Source: Hofstenia miamia
Lineage: Eukaryota > Xenacoelomorpha > Acoela
Length of the DNA stretch: 64,000 bases
Direction: 5' to 3'
Assembly: GCA_004352715.1 (NCBI GenBank)
Contig: SCFE01000066.1
Span: forward strand, 1,106,727-1,170,726
A program made the position numbers and the translations under genes. Under the pieces are notes generated by a model. The model saw only the letters and a list, made by a program, of their open reading frames with translations, did no database searches and had not been told where the DNA came from. Below are positions 35,600 through 47,144 of this stretch, piece by piece. Numbering within the stretch: position 1 is the first letter of the stretch; the number at the start of each line of letters is the position of its first letter.

Positions 35600-38500
35600 A
35601 GCTCAATATTGAAGCTATTTGCTCTTTGCAATGCTCCAAATACATCATATTCTAGAGAGTTTATGTGGTCATGGTGAGGTCCTGGAGCAATGTGATTTTC
35701 TAGTGCTGTCAAATAAAATGATGTGCGTGCGAGAGAGCTGAATCATAGAGTCTTGGATTCCTTAGTGGATAGTTTTTGTCTCTTTTGTGATTTTGTAATT
35801 TTAATCCATAGTTTGTCTCATTGAATTTGCCTTCTGTCATATAATGACTGTATCTTACAATGATTAAATACAATTTCAAAATCAATATTAGGTATCATTA
35901 TTTTAAATACCCTTTGCTGAATTCGTTCTAGCGCCTGGACTGCAGTATTCAAGAACTGGGCGAATTATTACCTTGTACATTTTTATCATATCCTTAACAT
36001 CAGTGGTTGAACGTCTTAAGAAACAAAAGGCAATGTAGTCTTTTGAATGTTTAGAAATCATTGAATTTATGTTTGTGTTCCATTTTAGGTTATCTTGGAA
36101 ATAAACAAGTAATTTAAAAAATTTAACTCGTTCAATAGTGATATCATTAATTAAAATTTCACATGTCAAGTAAAATGAATGGACGAAATTAATTGTAAAT
36201 TCTTTCGTTTTTTTTTAGATTTAACTCCACTTCTGCATTTTTTATCTTAATCAATTTTATATATATTTTTATGAATATGTATTTGTTGTACTGCTATAAA
36301 CATGAAATGGAGATATGAAATATAAAAAAAATAAAAAACAATATATGCCTTTGATGTTTGATGTCGATGACATATCTCTCATGCTGTTGTGTCATCTACA
36401 TGTTCTATCTTCCCAGTGATTTAAAAGTGAATTAACTTATAAAATAAATAACCTTAGTTCCTTGTGGTACATCTGCATAGAGTCCCGCATGGTAATTTGA
36501 TTCGTTGTTTTCTTTGATATAGAAAAGATGCTATCCATCGTATAGTAAACGAATAAATTCCTATATATTTTAATTTTTCCAAAAGGAGAGTAGAACTTTG
36601 AGGAATAACTCCATATTGCTTAGGATATGCATATTTTTTCAACAACTTCATTTTCACGCATAAGTTCTTCGGCAATTTTCGAAATTGAATGAGTGAGTGA
36701 AATTGGTCGAATATCACTTTTTGGATTAATAATAAGCTTCGACTGTTCCAAACAACTGATATCTGCACAGGCAAATAGTCTAGCATCACAAGGTAGGAAA
36801 GATGAATTTATCTATTGAGAAATGGGTTTTGCGAGTTCCCAAAGGTATTCACGTAAGATACAATTTGGTACTATATTTCCGGGCATATATCGACCACTAG
36901 TTGATTAGGGTTTTTAGTTTTTAAAAATCTCAAGCTCATTTGTAAATATTGGTTCTTCATTATCATTAATAGGGTAATCAAGCACATTAAGTTGATCAGA
37001 ATTGTAATTCAAGGTAACAGAATCTAGTTTGTTATTAATGAAATCAGCTAAGGCTTTATTGTCAAAATTTGTTAAAATTATTAATCAAAGTTAACAATTT
37101 CCGGGAAAAGGGGTTAGGAAACCGGACATATTTTTGATAATGCTCCATCAGTCATGTGTTCTATTAGATTCTAAGTCTTTCAAACGGTTTCTAAAATATT
37201 TGGCACGAGAAGATTGCAAAAAACGATTTATGCAATTCCTAAGTTTACGAAATTTGTTCATATTTCCACATTGTAGATCATGTTGACGTTATTTTATTAA
37301 TTGAATAATTTTTTCATTAACCCATAGTTTGTGGTTTGGGTACATTTTCTTAGAGGATATTGAAAAGCTATGTTAAAAAAGTTCTGTAATAATATTTCTT
37401 CCATTTTTCAAAAAATCTGGTAGAGGAGTCATTACAAAAGGAAAAATCATTTGCTAGGAGTAATTTTCCAAATAGTTAGTGGTTTGCGACTGATTTCATA
37501 CGATATTTGATAACATATGGTCTAGTAGATGTAAAATTATTACTAATGTATACGGACAAATGATGGCACTCTCCAATATTAGACATAAGCTTAGCTTCAT
37601 TATAGAAATGTGAATTACGAACAAAGATTTTATCCAGTGTATTATTACCAAAAGTAGGAGACTTCACCATTTGTGTGATTTGGAATTCCCTATTTAGAAA
37701 ACAAGTTTGGGATTGGTTGAAATCACAATCTATAATAATTTGATGCTCCTGAAAATTCTGAACTATATAATCTAATGCGTACCTTAAATAGAATTGTAGC
37801 CGTTTTTCAATATTAAGTGTCCAGGATGATAATGATGCAGAATATATATTCATTTATTCCAAGTGGTGTTTTGTGAAAATTAATCTTAATCCATATAGTT
37901 TCAATATCATCTCATCGATACCTTGAAATTTTGGAATAACAACTTTCTTGAATGGTATAGTTGACTTAATTTGAATGAGAACACCACCACCAGAAGCATC
38001 AAAATTAGATTTTGTACGATCATTGCGTTCAATAGAATAATTGGGAAGAGTAATGGCATTATCGATAATAGCAAAGCTAAGATGAGTTTCTGAAAGTAAT
38101 ACAATATTCGGAAAACTTACAGATGCAATTACAGTATATAATTCATTCATTTTATGTATAATCGATTGAACATTAGACAAATAGATACAATGAATCACTT
38201 TGATGTTCTTGAATTGTTATATTTATTTTTAATAGTATTTCTCCTTTCATTGAATTGTCATTCATTGATCTTAATGACTTTGCAATTAACAAAAAAGTTT
38301 GTTTCTTATTTTTAGCAATTTTCTATCAGTACCATTGTCTAAATTTGCCGATGTTTAAGTAATATAGCGTTTTCAATAATTCGTTATGCATGTGAAAGAA
38401 CAGGGGTTAAAAACACTTTCCATTCAAAATTTTTTAGCATAAATGCTTTCGACAATATTTTTATAATATCCCATGTACTACTAAAAAACACTAGCATAGG

Positions 38501-39170
38501 TCTTTGCTTGTTGCTATTGAATTTATTAAGTTGTCTCATTGGTTATGTTAACATTTGGTTCATTAAAAATTCAAAAAATTTTTGAATTTGCTTCATTTCT
38601 TTATCCATTCTCTAATGTTGCGTTAAGTAAGACAATTCAGGTAAACCATTTATTTTGATGTTTATTTGGTAGTGTATCCATTTGTAGTATTAATGGTTTT
38701 GCAATGATCATGATTTTGCAGAATGGTAGTATTTTGTGATAATGCGAACTTAGGCCTTTTATTTATTTTCAATTTTGCTGACTAATAAGGTAAATTTAGA
38801 TAGTTCATCAGAAATTTTTAGAATGATCCCTTCAATGTTCATAAAATCCGTAGAAATTTTATATGCATACTGAAACTTGCCGGGAATGCCTTTATCAACA
38901 CAATTTGAGAAAATTATTAAAAAATGACAAAAGTAATGTGTCAAGGTATCAATACAAGGTTTCGTAAATCCAGAACATCGTTGATTGAGATGCATTTTTG
39001 CATGACAATTAAAACATTTGAACATTGTGGAGTTATTAGCAATAGGTTCATTGCATGCAAAACAAAGATTATTATTTTTGTTTCCGCGTGTATTTTGCTT
39101 TTTACAAGTAGCTTGCATGCAAACAACCAACCGCCGCAGACGCAAAATCAATCAATATTTAAATAATTTG
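35600..39170 (-). mobile_element. decayed LINE (LINE-B) with PHD-type ORF1
   Basis: Read leftwards. ORF1 (39,151-38,759) has a zinc finger of PHD type (CFACNEPIANNSTMFKCFNC then HAKMHLNQRC), as in CR1-like ORF1 proteins. The endonuclease follows: LLSETHLSF, GGGVLIQIKS, IIIDCDFNQ, PTFGNNTLDKIF, and GECHHLSVYI where the family has S-D-H. RT fragments include SDIRPISLTHSISKIAE and KQYGVIP near 36,600-36,730. The C-terminal region (FKLLVYFQDNLKWNTNINSM, IIRPVLEYCSPGA) runs to about 35,900, then LERIQQR-like sequence. Frameshifts and stops throughout. It is a different family from LINE-A. Confidence 0.75.
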
Positions 39171-39474
39171 CTGAAAAGATATTTTAGTAAAAATAAATTT
39201 GTTCAATTATCTTTATGCAGTAACTGCGTGGTTTAAAATGAAGACTGATGATATGAAAAACATTGCAAATTGTTGAAATGATTTAAATTACTATCTGTAA
39301 AAGCAAGATGAGAATGTAACAATTAACTTCTTTATCAAATATGTGACTATGTTCAAAAAATTACATGAATTTTGATAATATGTGGGACTACAGTGCAAAT
39401 ACAGACTAGTGAAATCAAGAATTTGCAACATTTCATGAAAATCATTTGAGCCAAAACAATGTTAAAGCATAGTG

Positions 39475-39865
39475 TAGCACAATTTCAGTTTTTTCTTGCT
39501 AGTCTATTCTTCAATGTTTCTAATCTAAATCGATGCTGCTGATTCCAAAAATGTTAATTAGTTAATCATATTATTGAATGAAAATATGATTTAAACATCT
39601 TTTCTACATGCATTTTTTAATTTCAAATCTAATAAGAAACCAAATTGATACAACAGGCATTGGCTGGGTTATTAAATATTGAATTTCTAAACCAACAGTA
39701 ATTGAAATCACTTATCGACAGTAAAAAAATCTCTTGTAACTATTTTTTCTGACAAATATCAAATATCTGACAAAAGATCAAATATTTTATGTTTTTGGAA
39801 TCAACAGTATTGATTTAGTCAACAAACAATGAAAAATAACCAAATTTTTTGTTACTCTGTGAAAT
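39475..39865. mobile_element. MITE-like foldback element, copy 1
   Basis: The left arm (tcaatgtttctaatctaaat ... gctgattccaaaaatg) is matched by the complement of the right arm (tcattgtttgttgactaaat ... gttgattccaaaaaca), about 75 bp per arm. A second copy with the same architecture lies at 58,195-58,640. No coding capacity. Outer borders are approximate. Confidence 0.6.
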
Positions 39866-40321
39866 TTGCAAAATTGAATATTAGTAAATACTTCCCAATA
39901 GCAAGTGAAATTAGATCCAACGAATGAGGTTGCGATACAAGGTTTCTAATAAATGCTAACTAAATATTTCATTATTTCAGTTGGTTTGTTATAACTTTTA
40001 AAGTGTATTCAGGAAATAGAGAGCAGCAAAATTCAAATTTCGGTGTCCCAATTAAGTGAAAATTAATACGGACTCCAGATTGATTTCATTACGAAATTTA
40101 GAATTGTATAATAAACTTAGAATTATTGTTAATATTGAAAATAAAAACCTTTGACATACAATGAATTCGTTAATAGTCGTTTATGTTACAACTTAAAATG
40201 ATGAAAGTATTGTAACTAAAGAAATGTAAGGTAATTGAATAAAAATAATGAAAACGATAATTTATGGTTGTTATGAAGAAGGAATATTTTAGATTACTAA
40301 AAAGGATGTCAGAAATGTTTA

Positions 40322-42018
40322 CAGTAGGGCACAAATTATTAGTCACCCCTTCAAAATTTTGGGTTTTTAGTGTTTATATGATATAAAGTTGTATTTATCT
40401 CTCTATATACAATTTAATATTAACTTATAGACAGAAGGACTTTGCAGAAGCATAAATTCAATACACACATATGAAATAATAGGATATTTTACTATACAGT
40501 ACAAATGTCAAAATAATGTCAATGTGAGTCAATAATTTGTATTGCTACCCTTTGCCTGAATGACTGCTTTCCTCGTGCTAGCATGGAGGCAATTAACTTC
40601 TCACATGTTTCTGGCAGTGTGGCATCTGTAAACAAGACTTTTAATATCCCAGCTATCAGAGAATCCTTGGTGGTGAAGGTTTGAGCTCGCAGCCACCTCT
40701 TGATAATGGCCCAAGGCATCTCAATAGGGTTGAGGTCAGGGCTATTGCTTGACCAGGATAGAACAAGAATCTGGTGTGATGCATGGCTCTTCTTTGATTG
40801 TCTCTAAGTGTGACAAGGTGCCCTGTTCTGCATAAAAGTGTACCCACCACGAGGAAACCACTCATTGATTTAAGGTATGAGATATGAGACAGTTGAGAAT
40901 GACATGGCAATATTGAACTGAGTTCATAATTACCCTCAGCAACATGGAGATTGCCAGCATCCTTTGAGCACATCACCAACCGCACCATCCCCTTTGTGGG
41001 ATGCTTTAGAGTTGGCGTAGTGGTGTAGGTTGCCTTGTTGATGCCACACTTGTGATGAAGCAGATGCTGTTTGACAGATGAATGTGAACTCATCTGAGAA
41101 GTAAACTTTGCTCCAATCCTCAATGGTGCAATGAGAGTGCTGTTTGGCCCAATCCAGACGTTTCTTGTGCATTGCAGCTGTCAGGCAAGCCTTTTGGACT
41201 GATTTGACACTTCTGACACCTTGTTCCTTTAATCTGCGTTGAACAATGTCCTTAGAAACGTTGACACCTGCAGATTTCAAATTGGCAGCAAGGTGATGAG
41301 ATAAGGTCAGCGGATTTTCCATTGCTTTACAGTTAATAAATCGGTCTGTAGTCACAGAAGTTACCCTTCTCTAATCACATTGACCTGCGCAGAAGCTTGC
41401 CATGCTACCAGTTTGTCTCACCTGCTGAGCAGTTTGCTTGCTCACTTCCACTTGCGTGGCAATCTCCTGCATTGTGTGCCTATATCCCCTCAATAGTGCC
41501 AGAATAGAGGCTTTTTGGGCAGCAGATACATTGCTTGTCTTTCCCATATTGAATTTAACGAATTTTAATGAATTGAATAAATGATGAACCACAACAATAA
41601 CTGTGATAGCATAAAATAATGTTGCACAAATATGAAAAAGGCCTGACATTTTATCAGCCAATCGGAGTGAGCCTTAGGACGAAGGTAGAGGGTGAAACAG
41701 ATATGAATGCAGCATACACTTTAGCAGACACACTAGCAAACACACTAATATAAGAAAACAGTTAGTATTGATCAGGCATTGTGAGTGGCAATGTTTAATA
41801 GATGGCCATATTGTGTACATATGTGATAGAGTTAAACATTATTATGTGATAGAGGGTAAATATGCATATGCATTTTGGTAAATATATGCTTCTGCAAGGT
41901 CCTTGTGTCCTTAAGTTAATGTAAAATTCATATATAGAGGGATAAACAGAAGTCTATAGCATACAAACACTAAAAACACAAAATTTTGAGGGGGTGACTA
42001 ATAATTTGTGCCCTACTG
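40322..42018 (-). mobile_element. Tc1-type DNA transposon, 1,697 bp, long inverted repeats
   Basis: Flanked by TA at 40,320-40,321 and 42,019-42,020. Both ends start CAGTAGGGCACAAATTATTA, and the inverted similarity continues with a few mismatches for about 150 bp (through ccttgcagaagcata). Transposase lies on the minus strand between the arms. Both ends look intact while the gene is broken, so it could only move if helped in trans. Confidence 0.93.
40519..41547 (-). pseudogene. Tc1-like transposase, frameshifted
   Basis: Starts MGKTSNVSAAQKASILALLR (HTH), then shifts frame. Continues as VNVSKDIVQRRLKEQGVRSV (second HTH) and VYFSDEFTF with the first catalytic Asp. In the next piece MQNRAPCHT replaces the usual MQDNAPCHT, so the second Asp is lost and a stop follows. 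The third motif SPDLNPIE is intact, and the C-terminus ends near 40,519. Length over the broken frames fits the normal transposase of about 340 residues. Confidence 0.88.
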
Positions 42019-42116
42019 TATTTCAAGTATTTGCCTCAGGAATAGTACGCATAGTAAGAAACAGTAAAGTCACCAAAGTTTTTACTGCACGTTTCATTCA
42101 TTTGCGGTGAGCCAAG

Positions 42117-42163
42117 GAATATGTCAAAGAAGGCAAATTAAGAATATGTCAAAGAAGGCAAAT
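42117..42163. repeat. 25-bp direct repeat, two copies
   Basis: aatatgtcaaagaaggcaaa occurs at 42,118 and again 25 bases later, just outside the Tc1 element. Confidence 0.8.
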
Positions 42164-42267
42164 AATAAATGCCAATTTCTCCGAATGTAAGTTCATTATA
42201 AATTATAAGTTGAGAATATAGGCTATTTCGAAATAATACCACACGGACCCCTCAGAACCTTCTACCC

Positions 42268-42480
42268 ATATAGCCATCACCAGTGGTCCACTGGTGGGGA
42301 AAGAGTTGCATCGGCGGCCACTAGTTCCCACCAGTGGACAACTGGTGCGGAAGCATTGGTAGGAGTGGCAATTACAGCCTATCATAGCCACTACTGGACC
42401 ACTGGTGGAGAATTAGTGGCATTAGTAGCAATTACAGCCACTCATAGTCACCAGTGGATCACTGGCGGACCACTAGTGAC
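42268..42480. repeat. minisatellite of about 57-60 bp carrying a palindrome
   Basis: Four units each hold a near-palindrome of the form caccagtggNccactggtg (about 42,272, 42,325, 42,384 and 42,443). The spacers are related; units 2 and 3 both contain gcaattacagcc. Unit 4 is partial. The copies have diverged. A lone ccaccagtgg also begins the SINE-like segment at 42,731. Confidence 0.75.
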
Positions 42481-42728
42481 ATCTGATTTACTTTTAATCA
42501 TGAATAATATATGAGCTAATGCTTGAAAGTAAAATATTATTCATTATTATGCTTCTTAGATCTCATAAATATACAAAATTCGTTGTAAAGAGCTTTTTTG
42601 CAATTTTCTGTTTGCAAAAGTTATAAGACATGTGTGCAGAATGAAATTTCAAAATAATTTATTCATGATTACAAGCGAACCTTGAAATTAATGTCTATAT
42701 GAGTATTTAAAATTGGGCAAAAGTTATT

Positions 42729-42800
42729 TGGTCCACCAGTGGTTGGCTACGTCGGTAGCGAGCCATATGCAGCTCTAAGGTCATAGGTTGGACTTGGACA
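42729..42800 (+). repeat. tRNA-like SINE head
   Basis: An A-box-like ttggctacgtcgg (about 42,743) and a B-box-like ggtcataggttggactt (about 42,779) are spaced as in RNA polymerase III promoters of tRNA-derived SINEs, next to agtggttggct typical of tRNA 5' halves. The body downstream is AT-rich and unmatched. It is not a functional tRNA gene. Confidence 0.45.
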
Positions 42801-43484
42801 CCTTTGTCGTAAAGCCTGGAAACAATGCAGATTTTCTTCAATTTTTGACTCTTTGGTATTTTCTGAGGAAAACAATTCTATTATTTTTATGTCGTCATGA
42901 AATCAGACCAATTCAGAGAAATCGCTAAAAATACTTTTTTCTATGACTTCTCAAGAAAATATATGGGCCAATAAAATGCAAATTGCCCCAAAATCTATCA
43001 ACATTTCCTTTAAAGAAAAGCAGCACTACAATGCGTTTGCTTCACCATGCAGAAAGATTTCGTGACGGTATAAAAATGCATTCCAATTTAGAGCAATTGC
43101 TAAAAATATTTTTTATGCCCTGTATTAAGATAGCACGAGAAATCTATTTTCATCGCGCGACAAAAATATTTCGTAGCAAGAAATATTTCGTGTAATGATT
43201 CTAACAAATCGATTTATGATTTTGAGAATGTCTCAAAAAATTCAATCAATTGGTTCAACCAAGTATACAATGGCGGATTTAAGAGGGAGACTATGGGACT
43301 GCAGTCCCCCCATGAGGAAGCAAAATGGAGTGTAGCTATTAGGTTAATTTATAAGAATGTATCAAACATATTGGCCATCCAATATTATGCATTTCATCTA
43401 ACATCGACTTATATATTATACAAGCTGTCAACTGCTTCCACAGCATACATAAATGTTAATTTATAGACACATTGTTGTTCAATG

Positions 43485-43690
43485 ATGTGTTCACCGCGGG
43501 ATGGCTGGAGGCTTGTCTTCCTACTTTTCTCAAAAATATCACAGGTCTCTACTAAAAAAGTACAGAAGGTAGTTACCTTGGGGAATTTAAAAAAAATCCT
43601 CACTTTTTAAAAATGAGACTGAATCCAAAAAAATAGCTATGGCTATTTTAGTACTCCCAGATGTTTCTAGCTGGACACGTCACTGATTTT
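43485..43690. repeat. dispersed repeat, relative of 33,290-33,545
   Basis: Same ordered landmarks as the copy at 33,290. It lies inside a larger segment, 43,268-44,303, whose ends resemble each other in inverted orientation (ggcggattta on the left; ggtggatcta on the complement of the right). Confidence 0.45.
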
Positions 43691-43778
43691 GATTTCGATC
43701 AGCACCTAATGAAGTCAACACAATTTGTACGCCGGTCAATTTATAAATATTAATTACATTTGTGAAATACCATTTCAG

Positions 43779-43931
43779 ATGTTCTGCACACCCAAGCCAT
43801 TTGCTAGATGTCCTGTAGAATCATTAAGATTCAATCCTACTACGCAACTCAGCAGCAATCAATCATCATCCAACCACCATGACATGGGTTGTCTTTTGTC
43901 ATCATTGTTTTTATTCTTCTACATTTCTTGA
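43779..43931 (+). CDS. candidate terminal exon with hydrophobic C-terminus
   Basis: Acceptor (accatttcag) directly before ATG TTC TGC. There are 50 codons to TGA: MFCTPKPFARCPVESLRFNP, then an Asn/Ser-rich stretch, then a short hydrophobic end (MGCLLSSLFLFFYIS) like a GPI-anchor signal. No upstream exon or polyadenylation signal found. It sits within repeat-like DNA, so it may be chance. Confidence 0.25.
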   Translation: MFCTPKPFARCPVESLRFNPTTQLSSNQSSSNHHDMGCLLSSLFLFFYIS

Positions 43932-44569
43932 GAACTGTGTTAAGATGAACATGGAAAATAGCATTGTGATTTATTATTCGATTTTATGTTACACTTGTTA
44001 AACTAGCATATGTATGCAATATCTCCATTCAATATTCTGTTTGATTAATAATGCATAATATTAACACAACAAGAAATTGGTGCATCTATATATTAATATA
44101 AAATTTGATACATTAGACAAATTAACGTATTTCTAAGTGAATTCGAAGAAACTCAAACTCAATAGTTGAAAGAGCATCATCAAGACCCATAAAATTGAGA
44201 AATCCATGAATAATCAAAATTAAATCTTATCTTCAATGAAAAATATGCAAAAATCGAGTTTAAGATCTTCAGTACCCCCATCATAAATTTCTAGATCCAC
44301 CCCTGCAAGTATTTTTACATAATTATTAATATATTAAACACTACACTTTTCGAACTTTTCTAGAGGACATTGGTGATAACTACCTTCTATGCGTCTCTGA
44401 ACATGTCCTACAATGAATATTAAAATCCTTTATGATAAATTAACTAAGGTTTAAAATATTTCTTCCAGATTAAAACTCTTGCTACCTTTTTAACAAAACC
44501 AAAGTAAGCAGTACATTATTTCATATTTCTGGCACGCTTAGGCGAAGACTAAATTCAACATTACCAATA

Positions 44570-45569
44570 NNNNNNNNNNNNNNNNNNNNNNNNNNNNNNN
44601 NNNNNNNNNNNNNNNNNNNNNNNNNNNNNNNNNNNNNNNNNNNNNNNNNNNNNNNNNNNNNNNNNNNNNNNNNNNNNNNNNNNNNNNNNNNNNNNNNNNN
44701 NNNNNNNNNNNNNNNNNNNNNNNNNNNNNNNNNNNNNNNNNNNNNNNNNNNNNNNNNNNNNNNNNNNNNNNNNNNNNNNNNNNNNNNNNNNNNNNNNNNN
44801 NNNNNNNNNNNNNNNNNNNNNNNNNNNNNNNNNNNNNNNNNNNNNNNNNNNNNNNNNNNNNNNNNNNNNNNNNNNNNNNNNNNNNNNNNNNNNNNNNNNN
44901 NNNNNNNNNNNNNNNNNNNNNNNNNNNNNNNNNNNNNNNNNNNNNNNNNNNNNNNNNNNNNNNNNNNNNNNNNNNNNNNNNNNNNNNNNNNNNNNNNNNN
45001 NNNNNNNNNNNNNNNNNNNNNNNNNNNNNNNNNNNNNNNNNNNNNNNNNNNNNNNNNNNNNNNNNNNNNNNNNNNNNNNNNNNNNNNNNNNNNNNNNNNN
45101 NNNNNNNNNNNNNNNNNNNNNNNNNNNNNNNNNNNNNNNNNNNNNNNNNNNNNNNNNNNNNNNNNNNNNNNNNNNNNNNNNNNNNNNNNNNNNNNNNNNN
45201 NNNNNNNNNNNNNNNNNNNNNNNNNNNNNNNNNNNNNNNNNNNNNNNNNNNNNNNNNNNNNNNNNNNNNNNNNNNNNNNNNNNNNNNNNNNNNNNNNNNN
45301 NNNNNNNNNNNNNNNNNNNNNNNNNNNNNNNNNNNNNNNNNNNNNNNNNNNNNNNNNNNNNNNNNNNNNNNNNNNNNNNNNNNNNNNNNNNNNNNNNNNN
45401 NNNNNNNNNNNNNNNNNNNNNNNNNNNNNNNNNNNNNNNNNNNNNNNNNNNNNNNNNNNNNNNNNNNNNNNNNNNNNNNNNNNNNNNNNNNNNNNNNNNN
45501 NNNNNNNNNNNNNNNNNNNNNNNNNNNNNNNNNNNNNNNNNNNNNNNNNNNNNNNNNNNNNNNNNNNNN
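44570..45569. other. assembly gap (1,000 N)
   Basis: Exactly 1,000 unknown bases. The missing first coding exon of the coatomer gene may lie here. Confidence 0.99.
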
Positions 45570-45999
45570 ATATAAATTGACTTTACCGATAGAAATCGTT
45601 AAATTTCACTTTTATTTATATACATAGGTAAAATATGGCTGGCTGTTTTCTTCCGAAATTTCGGTTTTTGACCATATTGTTTTTGCATTTTGCAAAGCGA
45701 TCGTTCGACCCTAGTTTGCATGTAGGCGCCTTTTGAAGCAAGCATTTTTAGCAGATCTGAGTCTCCGACGTTGCTTTAACTTTTTGTGAATTGCGTATAT
45801 CAGTTAATCGTGTTAATAGGTAACTAACATTAATTTAAAATTATTTTTAACTATATTGCGAACAGTAATTTTTCACAATTTAAAATATGTTTCTTTAGTT
45901 TTCTCAACATTCTAGACTTATTTTAGCAAATTGACTTTTATTTACTTTGTCAATTATACAGGTCTCGACAACAATTAGTTATTTATTATATCTGTTTTC

Positions 46000-47054
46000 T
46001 CAATCAATCCTATACGTAGTCATTGTGTCAAACTCAACTCGTCTATTTCTTCCTCTGCTCTTGTCTCTAGTGGTGCTCCTCAAGGTTCCGTGCTTACTGT
46101 TCTCTTCTTCCTTATTGCTATCAACGACCTCCCTCAATCTGTCCTCACCTCATCCTGTTTACTGTATGTTGATGACACCGCGATTTTCAACTTTGTTAGT
46201 TCTTTTGCCCTCCAATATTACCTCGGATCTTGAGCTTTTGTCTACTTGGCCTTCTGTTAACCGTCTTTATTTTAGCCCAAGCAAGACATGTGGTATTTCC
46301 TTTTCTGTATTTCCTCCTTATGATCTTCCTTTTCCTGTGAACTTTTCCCCTCATTATACTCATCTTGGAGTTCAATTTGCTGATAACTTAAATTGATCTG
46401 GCCAAGTGTCCTTACGTCTCCGCAAAGCTAGTTCCTCACTCTTTACCCTCTTGCGTAATGTTTCCTTTCACGGCTGCTGTGAAACTCTCTTTGTTCAAGT
46501 CCATTCCTCTATGCATCTCTCTTCCCATTCCTTGTTCCACTCTGGAACGTTTCCAGAAGCGTGCCTTCAAATGTATCTCTCCCTTGCCATACAAAGACGC
46601 CCTTCTCAAATTCTCCACTCTCCCGCTGTTACTCTACTTCCATGCCTGTGATCTCCTGTTCAATCGACTGCTCACTCGCAAATTGGAACTTGATCCTTTT
46701 GATTTCATTTAGTTTTCTAATTCCCGCTCCACTCGTTCTGAGGATGTTGTCACTTTCTCCATTCGTCGTTCGATGAAACATCGCACCCTTCACTCGTTTT
46801 TCAATCGTGCTTGTACTGCTGCTAATTACATCTTGACTCTCAACCCTCCAAGCGCGATTAATTTCTTTTCCCCACCACCGAGCTTCAAGAAATCTTTGAT
46901 GTCTTTCCTCTTTGCTGAGCCCTTCTCCAACTTCCGTTTGCTCCTATTTCATCTCCTGTGACTGTCCTCGCTGCCGTAAAACTTGACTTGTTTTTATTTT
47001 TTTGCAGTGTATGCCTTCAGCGGCTAAATAAAGTCATTCATTATTATTATTATT
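46000..47054 (+). mobile_element. LINE-A, 5'-truncated second copy
   Basis: Matches LINE-A from about its position 5,262 to the end: YVDD at about 46,164-46,175, the C-terminal frame up to NFRLLLFHLL-like sequence, the 3'UTR with AATAAA, and the (ATT)n tail. Stops and indels interrupt the frame. Near the LINE-A frameshift this copy has two more bases than copy 1, fitting separate one-base changes from a common form. It lies directly before the first recognised coatomer exon, hence probably in intron 1 of that gene. Confidence 0.92.
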
Positions 47055-47144
47055 AAAGATACTAAAAATGGTCAAATATTTTCCTATTTTAGATTTTTTC
47101 TTATCTTGAAAACTAAAATTCTTGAATTAAACTTTAATTTTTAG

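Noticed and set aside
42203-42391. Minus-strand frame across the minisatellite
   Set aside because: Translation of tandem repeats, no gene signals.
42268-42480. CRISPR-like array of regularly spaced repeats
   Set aside because: Eukaryotic context, related spacers and diverged palindromic units; a minisatellite explains it.
45570-46000. Search for the missing first exon of the coatomer gene
   Set aside because: No ATG with a fitting N-terminal peptide and phase-1 donor could be found.
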